From: Nocardioides daphniae
GTDB lineage: Bacteria > Actinomycetota > Actinomycetes > Propionibacteriales > Nocardioidaceae
Assembly: GCF_004777465.1 (NCBI RefSeq)
Contig: NZ_CP038462.1
Coordinates: 1,178,001-1,242,000, forward strand
Reading direction: 5' to 3'
Length of the DNA stretch: 64,000 nucleotides
Shown here piece by piece: positions 21,446 to 30,586 of the stretch. Numbering within the stretch: position 1 is the first letter of the stretch; each line of letters starts with the position of its first letter. A program made the translations under genes and the position numbers. The notes under the pieces were generated by a model. It had not been told where the DNA came from. It made no database searches and saw only the letters and a list, made by a program, of their open reading frames with translations.

Positions 21446-22153
21446 ATGACCTCCAGCACCACCGGCCCGTCGCGACCCGCCGTCCAGCTCCTCGACGTCG
21501 GTCCGGTGACGCAGCTGCGGGCCGGTCGCCTGGGGCGTCGTCTGCCGCAGCTGCTGGTCGGCCTGGTGCTCTACGGCGTCTCGTTGGGCTTCATGGTCCA
21601 GGGCGCCCTCGGCGTCGCGCCGTGGGACGTCATGCACCTGGCGATCACCCGCTTCGTCCCGCTGACGCTGGGGCAGGTCGTCGTCGTCGCCAGCTTCGTC
21701 GTCCTGCTGGCCTGGATCCCGCTGCGGGAGAAGCCCGGCGTGGGCACCGTCGCCAACGCCTTCCTGGTGGGCCTGTCGGCCGACGCCACCCTGGCGCTGG
21801 TGCCGGAGCCCGACGCCCTGGCCTGGCGCCTCCTGCTCGTCGGAGCGGGCGTGGTCCTCAACGGGGTCGCCACGGCCCTCTACATCGGCGCGCAGCTGGG
21901 GCGCGGACCCCGCGACGGCCTGATGACCGGGCTGGCGCGGCGTACGGGAGCCTCCCTGCGCCTCGTGCGAACGCTGCTGGAGGTCGCCGTGGTCGTCGTC
22001 GGCCTGCTGCTCGGCGGTCGTTTCGGCGCCGAGCTCGGGGTCGGGACCGTGCTCTACGCGCTGGCCATCGGCCCCCTCGCGCAAGCCTTCCTGCCGTACG
22101 CCGTCGTCGACCTGCCGGCGGCAGCGCCGGTCGAGCCGTCGGTCGACGGCTGA
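21446..22153 (+). CDS. YczE/YyaS/YitT-family membrane protein
   Basis: A 235-residue integral membrane protein with five to six helices. Family hallmarks are 'GLVLYGVSLGFMVQGALGVAPWDVMH', where G-x-x-P-W-D is the conserved signature, then 'GTVANAFLVGLSAD' and 'QLGRGPRDGLMTGL'. Members are annotated as membrane proteins of unknown function. ATG 21446 is used because GGATGGGG precedes it; ATG 21437 is in frame and possible. It converges on the methyltransferase gene 10 bp away. Confidence 0.8.
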   Translation: MTSSTTGPSRPAVQLLDVGPVTQLRAGRLGRRLPQLLVGLVLYGVSLGFMVQGALGVAPWDVMHLAITRFVPLTLGQVVVVASFVVLLAWIPLREKPGVGTVANAFLVGLSADATLALVPEPDALAWRLLLVGAGVVLNGVATALYIGAQLGRGPRDGLMTGLARRTGASLRLVRTLLEVAVVVVGLLLGGRFGAELGVGTVLYALAIGPLAQAFLPYAVVDLPAAAPVEPSVDG

Positions 22154-22163
22154 AGGGTCAGCG

Positions 22164-22730
22164 TCAGCGACGCGTGGCGATGAGCACCGACGCGTCGTGG
22201 GAGATCATCACCTCGACCGCGGTGAACCGTTCGTCGGTGAGCCACTCCTCGCGGAGCGTGTCGACGCGCCCGAGGTAGATCGGCGGCCACGACTCGCAGG
22301 GGGTGAAGTCGTCGAGGACGACAATGCCGCCCGGCTCGACCAGGTCGGCGATGGCGTCGACGCGCACGCTCTGGGGCTCGCCCGAGTCGAGGAAGAGCAG
22401 CGAGAAGGGGCCCTTGCTCGACAGCGTGGACCAGTCGGCCTCGAAGACCTCGACCGAGTCGTCGTCCTCGAAGATCTCCGCCGCGGCCTGGGCCAGGCGC
22501 GGGTTGAGCTCCGCGGTGAGGATCCGCGCGTCGGTCTGCACGCCGGAGCGCAGCCAGGCGGTGCCGACGCCGGCGCCGGTGCCGAACTCGGCGAGGACGC
22601 CGCTGCGGGTCGCCGCCAGGGTGGCCAGCAGGCGACCCGTCTCGTTGCGGCAGAACGACACGTAGCCCGCCCGGCGGGAGACGTCGAACGCGCGACGGAC
22701 GATGTCCGGAAGTTCGGGGGGAGCACTCAC
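22164..22730 (-). CDS. SAM-dependent O-methyltransferase-like protein
   Basis: A 188-residue class I methyltransferase of the small O-methyltransferase type. The SAM loop 'LAEFGTGAGVGTAWL' (residues about 46-60) is followed by an acidic strand ending in E-L-N. A later 'LLFLDSGEPQSV' strand and 'GGIVVLDDFTP' correspond to the conserved D-x-x-K/D regions. The substrate is unknown. GTG 22730 fits the domain length. It is divergent from the leuB leader promoter; the two start sites are about 95 bp apart. Confidence 0.8.
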   Translation of the reverse strand: MSAPPELPDIVRRAFDVSRRAGYVSFCRNETGRLLATLAATRSGVLAEFGTGAGVGTAWLRSGVQTDARILTAELNPRLAQAAAEIFEDDDSVEVFEADWSTLSSKGPFSLLFLDSGEPQSVRVDAIADLVEPGGIVVLDDFTPCESWPPIYLGRVDTLREEWLTDERFTAVEVMISHDASVLIATRR

Positions 22731-22788
22731 TCCCGAAGTCTCCCACCCGCCCGTGGGTGTGACGTACGTCGTCCACGCGCTGAAACCC

Positions 22789-22817
22789 TCGACATCGCCC
22801 CGCCCGCGTCGTATGGT
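22789..22817 (+). promoter_or_regulatory. Promoter of the leuB-ilvE leader transcript
   Basis: TCGACA (22789-22794), a 17-bp spacer and TATGGT (22812-22817). The expected start near 22824 is within three bases of the leader peptide ATG at 22827, so the leader mRNA is probably leaderless. Confidence 0.6.
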
Positions 22818-22826
22818 CCTCCCATC

Positions 22827-22871
22827 ATGTGGAGCGTGCTCGTACTCATCGACCGCCGCGGCGAGGCCTGA
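22827..22871 (+). CDS. Branched-chain leader peptide (MWSVLVLIDRRGEA)
   Basis: A 14-codon ORF with five consecutive branched-chain codons, GTG CTC GTA CTC ATC (Val-Leu-Val-Leu-Ile, 22836-22850), then Asp-Arg-Arg-Gly-Glu-Ala and TGA. It starts 10 bp after a good -10. The codon run, and two mutually exclusive RNA hairpins that begin within its last codons, make a peptide-controlled attenuator of the downstream leuB-ilvE genes very likely. The distance to leuB is about 475 bp, with one small ORF between. It is too short for ordinary gene callers. Confidence 0.75.
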   Translation: MWSVLVLIDRRGEA

Positions 22872-22916
22872 CAGAGGGCCACCTCGCCGCGGTGTGCGGC
22901 GTTGTACGTGGCCCTC
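22856..22916 (+). promoter_or_regulatory. Mutually exclusive leader hairpins (attenuator-like)
   Basis: Fold 1: CCGCGGCGAGG (22856-22866) pairs with CCTCGCCGCGG (22882-22892), 11 bp. Fold 2: GAGGGCCAC (22874-22882) pairs with GTGGCCCTC (22908-22916), with an inner GCCGC/GCGGC hairpin using 22886-22900. The folds share bases and cannot coexist. A ribosome stalled on the Val-Leu run leaves fold 1 free; one reaching the stop covers its 5' arm and favours fold 2. There is no T tract after fold 2, so how it would stop transcription is unclear. Confidence 0.6.
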
Positions 22917-23128
22917 GACTCGCAGCCTCCCCGCTCCGCACTGATCTGCTGGCCTGAGCAGCGCAACCCGTCGCTCGCGGTCCGATGATCGGAACGTCCC
23001 CCGCCCCACCGGCCGGGACGTCTGCCTCGCGATCCGTGAGGGCTCCGAACCGGGCCCCGTCGTGGCGACCCTCACCAGGGTGCCGTCGGCGTCTCCGCGG
23101 TGCGGGGCGTGGAGGCTTCCACACCCTG

Positions 23129-23163
23129 CTGCACCCGCTTCTGCACCCGCTTCTGCACCCCTT
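23129..23163 (+). repeat. 12-bp tandem repeat in the leuB 5' leader region
   Basis: CTGCACCCGCTT at 23129 and 23141, then a copy lacking one G (23153-23163). It lies in the otherwise unexplained stretch between the leader hairpins (to 22916) and the small ORF at 23206. I see no gene in 22917-23205. Confidence 0.7.
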
Positions 23164-23205
23164 GTCCGACCCCGGTCCCCGGGGACGCACCCCTCAGGAG
23201 AGAGC

Positions 23206-23334
23206 ATGTACGAGTTGAACCCGGCCGACTGGGGCCCGAGCCGTCACGACCCCTCGGCCCCGCACAGCCACCACGCGCTGCAGCTGGCAGTTGACCTGCG
23301 AGATGCCGCCGACCAGCGACCCGACGACAACTAA
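23206..23334 (+). CDS. 42-residue protein upstream of leuB, unknown
   Basis: [20 protein letters not shown]... ending in D-Q-R-P-D-D-N and TAA. AGGAG sits 6 bp before the ATG, and leuB starts 11 bp after its stop, so it should be translated on the leuB mRNA. It is polar and His/Asp/Pro-rich, with no membrane segment. I do not recognise it. An in-frame GTG at 23062 would extend it through the 12-bp repeats, but it has no good ribosome site. Confidence 0.55.
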   Translation: MYELNPADWGPSRHDPSAPHSHHALQLAVDLRDAADQRPDDN

Positions 23335-23345
23335 CCTGCGGAGCC

Positions 23346-24401
23346 ATGACCACCACCTCACCCGAGTCCCCGATCAAGCTCGCTGTCATCCCCGGCGACG
23401 GGATCGGACCCGAGGTCACCGACGAGGCGCTCAAGGTCCTCGACGCGGTGGCCCCCCACGCCTTCGCCGTCACCCGCTACACGCTGGGTGCCGAGCACTA
23501 CCTCGCCACCGGTGAGGTTCTCCCCGACTCGGTCCTGGACGAGGTACGTGGTCAGGACGCCATCCTGCTCGGCGCGATCGGCGGCAAGCCGAACGACCCG
23601 AACATCCCGCCCGGCCTGCTCGAGCGCAGCCTCCTGCTGCGTCTGCGCTTCGAGCTCGACCACCACGTCAACCTGCGACCCTCGAAGCTCTACCCGGGCG
23701 TCGGGTCGCCGCTCGCCAACCCCGGCGAGATCGACTTCGTGGTCGTGCGTGAAGGCACCGAGGGCCCCTACACGGGCAACGGTGGCGCCATCCGCGTCGG
23801 CACCCCGCACGAGATGGCGACCGAGGTCAGCGTCAACACGGCGTACGGCATCGAGCGCGTCGTGCGCGACGCCTTCGCCCGCGCCCAGAAGCGCCGCAAG
23901 AAGCTGACGCTGGTCCACAAGACCAACGTCCTGGTCCACGCCGGCTCCATGTGGTGGCGCATCGTCAACGAGGTCGCGACCGAGTTCCCCGAGGTCACGG
24001 TCGACTACCTGCACATCGACGCAGCGACGATCTTCATGACCACCGACCCGGGTCGCTTCGACGTGATCGTCACCGACAACCTCTTCGGCGACATCATCAC
24101 CGACCTGGCCGCCGCCGTCACCGGTGGCATCGGCCTGGCCGCCTCGGGCAACCTGAACCCGTCGCGGTCGACCCCGTCGATGTTCGAGCCCGTGCACGGG
24201 TCGGCGCCCGACATCGCCGGCCAGCAGAAGGCCGACCCCACCGCGGCCATCCTCTCGGCGGCGATGCTCCTCGACTTCTTCGACATGAGCGAGGCCGCCG
24301 AGCGCATCGAGAAGGCCGTCGAGGCCGACATCGCCGAGCGTGACGCCGACCGGCCCCGTCCGACCGCCGCGATCGGCGACGCCATCGCAGCCCGAGTGTA
24401 G
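23346..24401 (+). CDS. leuB: 3-isopropylmalate dehydrogenase
   Basis: A 351-residue NAD-dependent dehydrogenase of leucine synthesis, converting 3-isopropylmalate to 2-oxoisocaproate. '[12 protein letters not shown]' near the N terminus, the substrate Arg in '[17 protein letters not shown]', the Lys in 'LVHKTNVL' and the metal Asp in '[15 protein letters not shown]' are all present. '[12 protein letters not shown]' is the cofactor loop. It is intact. It is followed after 9 bp by ilvE and preceded by a branched-chain leader peptide, so the pair is probably controlled by branched-chain aminoacyl-tRNA supply. Confidence 0.97.
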   Translation: MTTTSPESPIKLAVIPGDGIGPEVTDEALKVLDAVAPHAFAVTRYTLGAEHYLATGEVLPDSVLDEVRGQDAILLGAIGGKPNDPNIPPGLLERSLLLRLRFELDHHVNLRPSKLYPGVGSPLANPGEIDFVVVREGTEGPYTGNGGAIRVGTPHEMATEVSVNTAYGIERVVRDAFARAQKRRKKLTLVHKTNVLVHAGSMWWRIVNEVATEFPEVTVDYLHIDAATIFMTTDPGRFDVIVTDNLFGDIITDLAAAVTGGIGLAASGNLNPSRSTPSMFEPVHGSAPDIAGQQKADPTAAILSAAMLLDFFDMSEAAERIEKAVEADIAERDADRPRPTAAIGDAIAARV

Positions 24402-24410
24402 GTTCAGCCC

Positions 24411-25483
24411 ATGGAGATCAGCACCACCCTGACCGACTCCCCGGTCGACGACGCTCGGCTCGCGGAGATCCTGTCCGACCCCGGTTCGGCGTGCACTTCA
24501 CCGACCACATGTTCACCGTCGAGTGGACCCCCGAGAAGGGGTGGCACGACGCCCGGATCACCCCCTACGGCCCGCTGACCCTCGACCCCGCCACCGCGGT
24601 CCTGCACTACGCGCAGGAGACCTTCGAGGGGATGAAGGCCTACCGCCACGGCGACGGGTCGATCCACCTCTTCCGCCCCGAGGCCAACGCCGAGCGGATG
24701 ATCACGTCCAGCCAGCGCCTGGCGCTGCCCGAGCTGCCCGTCGACGACTTCATCCAGGCCGTCGAGGCCCTGGTGAAGGTCGACGAGCGCTGGGTCCCCG
24801 CCGGTGAGGGCGAGAAGTCGCTCTACCTGCGTCCGTTCATGTTCGCCAGCGAGAAGTTCCTCGGCGTCCGCCCCAGCCAGCACGTCACCTTCATGGTGAT
24901 CGCCAGCCCGGCGGGCTCCTACTTCAAGGGCGGCCTGAAGCCGGTCAGCCTCTGGCTCACCGAGGAGTACACCCGCGCCGGACGCGGTGGCATGGGAGCG
25001 GCCAAGACCGGCGGCAACTACGCCTCGTCGCTGATCGCGCAGCAGGAGGCCACCAGCCACGGCTGCGACCAGGTCGTCTTCCTCGACGCCCAGGAGGGTG
25101 TCTACGTCGAGGAGCTCGGCGGCATGAACATGTACTTCGTGTACGCCGACGGCTCCATCGTCACCCCGGCCACCGGCACGATCCTCGAGGGCATCACCCG
25201 CTCCTCGATCATCGCGCTGGCCCGCCAGATGGGCCACGAGGTCACCGAGCGCCGCTTCGCCATCGACGAGTGGCGCAAGGGGGTGGAGTCCGGCGAGATC
25301 GTCGAGATCTTCGCCTGCGGCACCGCCGCCGTGGTCTCCCCGGTCGGTGAGCTGCGCTCCGCCGCCGGCACCACCCCGGCCCCGGCCTCGACCGAACTGA
25401 CCATGAAGATCCGCTCCGCGCTGGTCGACGTGCAGTTCGGCCGCGCCGACGACACCTTCGGGTGGTTGCACCAGGTCGTGTGA
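24411..25483 (+). CDS. ilvE: Branched-chain amino acid aminotransferase, frameshifted
   Basis: A PLP fold-type IV aminotransferase that makes Leu, Ile and Val from their keto acids; about 357 residues when repaired, the long class II form. 'YAQETFEGMKAYRH' and the PLP-lysine segment 'GMGAAKTGGNYASSLIAQ' (K near residue 200) are conserved, as is 'GTAAVVSPVG' for phosphate binding. ATG 24411 begins 9 bp after leuB. One base is missing near 24483 (D-P-G/F-G-V-H-F), leaving the first 24 codons in another frame. It is followed by the protein kinase gene 21 bp later. Confidence 0.94.
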
Positions 25484-25504
25484 CACGAGGGCTAACCTCA
25501 TGTC

Positions 25505-27206
25505 GTGAGCGTCCACCCACGACCCCATCGCCCCCGCCCGGGCTGAGCGTCGGCGGCTACCAGCTGCTCGCGCGCCTGGGTGAAGGTGGCATGGGGGTCG
25601 TGCACCTGGCGCGCAGCCCCTCGGGGGAGCGGGTCGCCCTCAAGGTGATCCGCCCCAACGTCATCGGTGACGACGAGTCGCGCGCCCGGCTGGCCCGCGA
25701 GGTCAACTCGCTGCTGCGCGTGCGCAGCAGGCGGGTCGCCGAGATCATCGACGCCGACCCGTGGGGCGACGTGCCGTTCGTGGCGACCCGCTACGTCCCC
25801 GGCTACTCGCTGCACGACCAGGTGCGTCAGGTCGGCACCCTGGAGGGTGACGAGCTGGTCTGGTTCGCCCGCTGCCTGGCCCAGGCGATCGGCGCGGTCC
25901 ACGACGTCGGCGTCGTGCACCGCGACATCAAGCCCTCCAACATCCTGATGGAGGGACGTACGCCCGTCCTCATCGACTTCGGGCTCGCGCGCCTCGCCGA
26001 CGACGCCAAGCTCACCGCGCAGGGCTGGCTGCTCGGAACCCCCGGCTACCTGGCGCCCGAGATCCTGCACGGCGAGGACGCCAGCGTCGCCTCCGACATC
26101 CACTCGTGGGCCGCCACCGTCGCCTTCGCCGGCACCGGCCGCGCGCCCTTCGGCAGCGGGCCGTCGGTGGCGGTGATGGACCGCGTACGCCGCGGCGAGC
26201 ACGACCTCACCGGCCTGCCCGAGGAGGTCGCCGAGGTGGTGCTGGCCGGCCTCGACCCCGAGCCGCGCAACCGGCCCACGGTCGCGGCGATCATGACCTG
26301 GCTCGACCTGGCGGAGCCCGACGCGTTCGCCGACGAGGAGGTCCTCGACCCGGAGGACGACACCTCCACCCGCTACGTGCCGCTGGAGCCCTTCCCGGTC
26401 ACGCGGCCCTACACGCAGTACCAGCCCCAGCCGATGTCTGGGCCGGTGCTCCACGCCGTGCCCGATCCGGAGCCGGCGACCATCGCGGTGCCCGTCACGC
26501 CTGCCGCAGCCCCATTGCTCGAGGACCCGTGGCAGGCGTCCCGCTGGCCGGGGGAGCAGTGGCCGCAGGAGCAGCGGCCGGTCGACGAGGTGGAGTTCAC
26601 CGACGACCCGTGGTCGGTGCCCGAGGAGCTCGAGCCGGCGACGAAGCCCAAGGTCGGGTTCGGCCTGCGGCTGCGCCGCGCCACGCTGCTGCTCTGCCTG
26701 GGGCTCGCGGTCTCACTGGGCTTCGCCGCCTCGCCGTGGGTCGCGCGGCCGCGGTCACGCTCGTCGTCTGGTTCGTGCGTACGCTCTCGCGCACCGCGAG
26801 CGCTGCCGCCGAGCGCCGCACCCTGCGCGGCGCCAAGTGGTACGACGGCATGCAGACCGTCGCCGCCACCCCCGTGCACGTCTTCTCGTCGCTGCCCGGC
26901 ACCCTGGCCCTGCTCGTGTGGGCCGCAGGCCTCGGTGTCGTGGGCGGGCTGGTCTGCTTCACGGTCGGCGCCCAGCCCCAGACCACCCTCGCCGCGGTCG
27001 GGGCCGGCGTCGCGCTCGGCACCTGGATCGGGCCGGGCGCCACCCGCGTACGCCGTGGCGTCGCCCCGCTGGTCCGGCCTTTCGCCGCGCACCCCGTGGT
27101 CTGGTTCCTCGCCCTCGTCGCCTCGGTCGTGGGCCTCTTCGCCGGCGCCACGGCGCTCGACGGCGGGGCGGCCAGCCATCCCACCTCGTGGAGCCAGCTG
27201 CCGTGA
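25505..27206 (+). CDS. Ser/Thr protein kinase with C-terminal membrane domain, frameshifted
   Basis: A Hanks-type kinase. The kinase domain has the P-loop 'LGEGGMGVVHLA', 'VALKVI', the catalytic loop 'VVHRDIKPSNIL' and 'LIDFGLARL', plus 'GTPGYLAPEI'. A Pro/Glu-rich linker of about 130 residues leads to about four membrane helices, starting 'ATLLLCLGLAVSLGFAASPWV'. No PASTA or other sensor domain follows. One base is missing near 26748, inside the first helix; the true C terminus ends S-W-S-Q-L-P at 27206. The start is also doubtful. GTG 25505 is the natural site but runs into TGA unless one base is missing near 25517, and a longer in-frame GTG at 25462 overlaps ilvE. The stop overlaps the amidase start (GTGA). 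Confidence 0.8.
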
Positions 27207-28588
27207 CCGAGCTCCACGACCTGACCGCGCTGGAGCAGGGGAGTGCCGTACGCCGCGGCGAGGTCTCCCCGGTCGAGCTGGCGCAGCACTACCTCGAGCG
27301 CGTCGACGAGGTCGGCGCCTTCGTGACCCGCGTGCCCGAGCTGGCCCTCGAGCGTGCGGCGGCGTTGCCGCGCCACGGCGCCTCGCCACTGCACGGCGTA
27401 CCGACGGCGATCAAGGACCTGAACCCGACCGCCGGCGTGCGCACCACCTTCGGCTCGGCGGCCTACGACGACTTCGTGCCCAACTTCTCCGACAACGTGA
27501 CGCTCTCGATCGAGGCAGCCGGCATGGTCTGGCTCGGCAAGACCAACACCCCCGAGTTCGGCTCGCCCTGCTACACCGAGCCCGACGTCGGCCCGCCCGC
27601 GGTGACCCCGTGGGACCGCAGCCGCACCGCCGGCGGCTCGTCGGGTGGGGCTGCCGCCGCGGTGGCCGCCGGGCTGGTGCCGGTCGCGCAGGGCTCCGAC
27701 GGGGGTGGCTCGATCCGGATCCCCGCCTCCTGCTGCGGCCTGGTCGGCCTGAAGCCGTCGCGCGGACGGGTGAGCGCGGCGCCGACGTACGGCGACCCGG
27801 TGGGCCTGGCCACCGCCGGGACGCTCGCGCGCACCGTGGCCGACGCCGCGGCGATGCTCGACGTGCTCGCCGGCCACCGGGTCGGCGACCCGACGTGGGC
27901 GCCCGACCCGGCGCAGAGCTTCCTCGAGGCGACCCGCCGCGAGCCCGGGCGGCTGCGGGTCGCCCGCTTCGCCACCCCGATCCTCACCGACGTCGACGTC
28001 GACCCCGAGTGCCTCCGGGCCTGGGAGGACGCCTCGACCCTGCTGGAGTCACTGGGCCACGAGGTCGTCGACGTCCCGGTGCCGCTCGCCCGCGAGGCGG
28101 TGCCGATCTTCGAGGTCTGCTGGGCGGTGCTGACCGCACTGTCGACCGCGCCTCCGGGCCGCGAGCACCAGCTTCGCCCGCTGACCACCTGGCTGACCGA
28201 GCGCGGTCGCGCGGTCTCCGGCCCCGACTTCGGACTGGCGATCGGGGAGATGCGGCGACTGGCCGCACAGGCGCTCGAGGCGCTGGCGCCGTACGACGTC
28301 GTGCTCACCCCGACCCTGGCCGCTCCGCCGGTGCCGGTCGGGGCGCTGCGCAACGACGCCGACCCCGAGGCTGACTTCGAGGCCCAGAAGCGCTTCACCC
28401 CCTGGACCTCCGCCTGGAACGTGACCGGCATGCCGGCGATGTCGCTGCCGACCCACTGGACGCCCGAGGGGCTCCCTGTCGGTGTGATGGTCGCTGGGCG
28501 TCCGGCCGAGGACGAGGTGCTGCTGTCGGTGGCCGCGCAGGTCGAGGCAGCCAGCGACTGGCGAGGACGTACGCCGCCGGGCTGGTGA
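27203..28588 (+). CDS. Amidase-signature enzyme
   Basis: A 461-residue amidase. The Ser-cisSer-Lys triad is visible: Lys in 'TAIKDLNPTAG' (about 70), the Ser of 'TAGGSSGGAAAA' (about 148) and the nucleophile in 'GSDGGGSIRIPAS' (about 172). The C-terminal 'TPWTSAWNVTGMPAMSLP' is typical. The family hydrolyses amides from indoleacetamide to peptide amides, so the substrate is unknown. There is no GatB neighbour, so it is not the tRNA amidotransferase subunit. The GTG start overlaps the kinase stop by 4 bp. Confidence 0.9.
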   Translation: MTELHDLTALEQGSAVRRGEVSPVELAQHYLERVDEVGAFVTRVPELALERAAALPRHGASPLHGVPTAIKDLNPTAGVRTTFGSAAYDDFVPNFSDNVTLSIEAAGMVWLGKTNTPEFGSPCYTEPDVGPPAVTPWDRSRTAGGSSGGAAAAVAAGLVPVAQGSDGGGSIRIPASCCGLVGLKPSRGRVSAAPTYGDPVGLATAGTLARTVADAAAMLDVLAGHRVGDPTWAPDPAQSFLEATRREPGRLRVARFATPILTDVDVDPECLRAWEDASTLLESLGHEVVDVPVPLAREAVPIFEVCWAVLTALSTAPPGREHQLRPLTTWLTERGRAVSGPDFGLAIGEMRRLAAQALEALAPYDVVLTPTLAAPPVPVGALRNDADPEADFEAQKRFTPWTSAWNVTGMPAMSLPTHWTPEGLPVGVMVAGRPAEDEVLLSVAAQVEAASDWRGRTPPGW

Positions 28589-28604
28589 CGTCAGTCGTCC
28601 CAGG

Positions 28605-29213
28605 TCAGTCGTCGCCCAGCCCGCGCGCGTGCAGCGCGTCGCCGGTGTCGCGGGCGTGGGCCACCGTGCGTACGACGAAGGGCGTGAGCCAGGTGCGCGG
28701 GTTGCGCTCCAGGCCGCGGGCCCGGGCGGCGTCGCGGGTCTCCCCGGCGATGGTCAGCAGCATCGGGATCGTGCGGAGCACCAGGCTGAAGGCGAGCGCC
28801 ACCTTCTCCGGGTTGACGCCGACGCGCCGCAACGGGCCGAGCGCGCGCACGATCGTGTCGAGCAGCTCGTCGACCGGCGTGGTCGCGGTGAGCACGGTCG
28901 CCAGCAGCACCAGCGCGAGCAGGTCACCGACCTGCTCGACCGCGACCTGCCAGGTGCCGAAGAGCAGGTGGTAGGCCAGCAGGATCGCGGCCATCACGAA
29001 GAACGGCCGCAGGGAGCGCAGCGTCGCGGCGAAGCCGGTGCCCGACCAGGCGACGAGCCCGAGCGCGACCGCAAGCGCGGCTGCCCCCGAGACGGGGCCG
29101 CGGAGCACGACGACCACCGTGCTCAGTGCCATCAGGGCGAGCATCTTGGCGCCCGCCGGCATCCTGTGCAGCCAGGTGGTGCCGGGGCGGTAGGTGCCGA
29201 GGAGGGTGACCAC
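28605..29213 (-). CDS. bioN: ECF biotin transporter transmembrane component
   Basis: A 202-residue EcfT/BioN subunit with about five helices. It has two cytoplasmic Ala-Arg-Gly motifs of the type that couples to the ATPase: 'AARARGLERNPRTW' and 'DALHARGLGDD'. The GTG start lies 2 bp after the bioM stop. With bioM and bioY it forms the energy-coupling-factor biotin importer. Order bioY-bioM-bioN, leftward, under the putative BioQ boxes at 30587-30614. Confidence 0.88.
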   Translation of the reverse strand: MVTLLGTYRPGTTWLHRMPAGAKMLALMALSTVVVVLRGPVSGAAALAVALGLVAWSGTGFAATLRSLRPFFVMAAILLAYHLLFGTWQVAVEQVGDLLALVLLATVLTATTPVDELLDTIVRALGPLRRVGVNPEKVALAFSLVLRTIPMLLTIAGETRDAARARGLERNPRTWLTPFVVRTVAHARDTGDALHARGLGDD

Positions 29214-29215
29214 GC

Positions 29216-29905
29216 TCAGACGCTCGCCCGGTAGTGCGCGACGGCCTCGGCAGCGGGGCCGTCGAAGACGACCCGGCCGTCGCTGACCACCAGGGCGCGC
29301 TCGCACCGGACCGCGAGGTCGAGGTCGTGGGTGCACACGACGACCTGCTGCGGCAACGACATGAGCAGGTCGCCGATCATCCGGCTGTTGGCCAGGTCGA
29401 GCAGCGTCGTCGGCTCGTCGGCCACGAGCACGTCGGGCTCGCAGGCCAGCACGCCGGCGATCGCCAGCAGCTGGCGCTGTCCTCCGGAGAGGGCGTGCAC
29501 GCTGCGGTCGGCGAGCTCCTCCAGGCCGTACGTCGCCAGCACGGCCCGCGCCGCCGCGTCACGGTCGCTGCGGGAGCGGTGGAAGCGACGCAGCGACAGG
29601 CTGACGTCCTCCAGCACGGTCGGCATGACGAGTTGCGCCGACGGGTCGGTGAAGACGAACCCCACCTTGCGCCGGACCTCCCGGCCCTTCTCGGCGACGT
29701 CCAGGTCGTCCACCAGCACACGCCCGGAGCTGGGGGAGACGAGCCCGTTGAGGAGCCGGGCCAGGGTCGACTTGCCCGACCCGTTGGGGCCGATCAGGGC
29801 GATGCGCTGCTCGGTGAGCTCGAGCGTCGTCTCGCCGAGGATCTCCACGTCGCCGTCGGCCGTGACGGCGTTGACGACGACGTGGTCGAGGAGGAGGCGG
29901 CTCAC
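29216..29905 (-). CDS. bioM: ECF biotin transporter ATP-binding component
   Basis: A 229-residue EcfA/CbiO-type ATPase. Walker A 'IALIGPNGSGKSTLARLLNG' (residues about 35-54), Q-loop 'FTDPSAQL', signature 'ALSGGQRQLLAIAGVL', Walker B 'DVLVADEPTTLLDL' and the H-loop 'VVVCTHDLDL' are all present. The GTG start overlaps the end of bioY by 4 bp. It powers biotin uptake with BioN and BioY. Confidence 0.92.
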   Translation of the reverse strand: MSRLLLDHVVVNAVTADGDVEILGETTLELTEQRIALIGPNGSGKSTLARLLNGLVSPSSGRVLVDDLDVAEKGREVRRKVGFVFTDPSAQLVMPTVLEDVSLSLRRFHRSRSDRDAAARAVLATYGLEELADRSVHALSGGQRQLLAIAGVLACEPDVLVADEPTTLLDLANSRMIGDLLMSLPQQVVVCTHDLDLAVRCERALVVSDGRVVFDGPAAEAVAHYRASV

Positions 29906-30543
29906 GCGTCGATGGTCTCGCGCTCAGTCGCGCTCCGGCGCCGCGGGGTGGGCAGCAGGTCGGGGAAGGCGGCGTGCACGGAGGTGGCGACCACGGCCGT
30001 GAGGACCGCCTTGACCACGTCGCCGGGGATGAAGGTCGCGTTGTAGACGGTGGCCGCGGTCCAGGTCATGTCGGCGCGCCAGACCATGCCGGCGATACCG
30101 AGCGTGTGGATCACCGCGAAGGTGCTGACCAGGCAAGCGCCGAGGATGAGGGCGAAGCCGAGCGCGGTGCTGCGGCGGCGGACGTGCTGCACCAGGAAGC
30201 CGGTCAGGGCGGCGGCCACCAGGAAGCCGACCAGGTAGCCGACCGACGGGGTGAGGAAGATGCTCGGGCCGGAGCGGCCCATCGTGAAGACCGGCAGGCC
30301 CGCGATGCCGACCAGCATGTAGAGCCCGATCGCCAGGAAGCCGCGCCACGGACCCAGCAGCGCGCCGGTCAGCAGGACGCCGAAGGTCTGGAGGGTGATC
30401 GGCACCGATCCGCCGGTCTTGATCGCCGGAAGAAGGGCACAGACGGCCACCAGGGCGGCGAAGGTCGTGATCAGAGCCAGGTCCTTCGCCTCCAGGCGGG
30501 GCAGGCGAGAGCGGGTGGAGCTGGTGGCGGGGGAGGTGGCCAC
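29902..30543 (-). CDS. bioY: ECF biotin transporter substrate-binding component
   Basis: A 213-residue membrane S-component with six helices. BioY hallmarks are 'GGSVPITLQTFGVLLTGALLGPWRGFLAIGLY' (seen in two parts) and 'GPSIFLTPSVGYLVGF'. A Ser/Thr-rich cytoplasmic N terminus of about 30 residues precedes helix 1. GTG 30543 was chosen because AAAGG lies 9 bp upstream and longer starts would run through the operator. First gene of the leftward bioYMN operon, divergent from the TetR regulator. Confidence 0.93.
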   Translation of the reverse strand: MATSPATSSTRSRLPRLEAKDLALITTFAALVAVCALLPAIKTGGSVPITLQTFGVLLTGALLGPWRGFLAIGLYMLVGIAGLPVFTMGRSGPSIFLTPSVGYLVGFLVAAALTGFLVQHVRRRSTALGFALILGACLVSTFAVIHTLGIAGMVWRADMTWTAATVYNATFIPGDVVKAVLTAVVATSVHAAFPDLLPTPRRRSATERETIDA

Positions 30544-30586
30544 GGGAGGCGCCTTTCGACGGCGGGAGAGATGGGCGAGCAACACC

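Noticed and set aside
23129..23163. CRISPR or coding repeat of 12 bp
   Set aside because: Contiguous units without spacers and no supported reading frame with a ribosome site.
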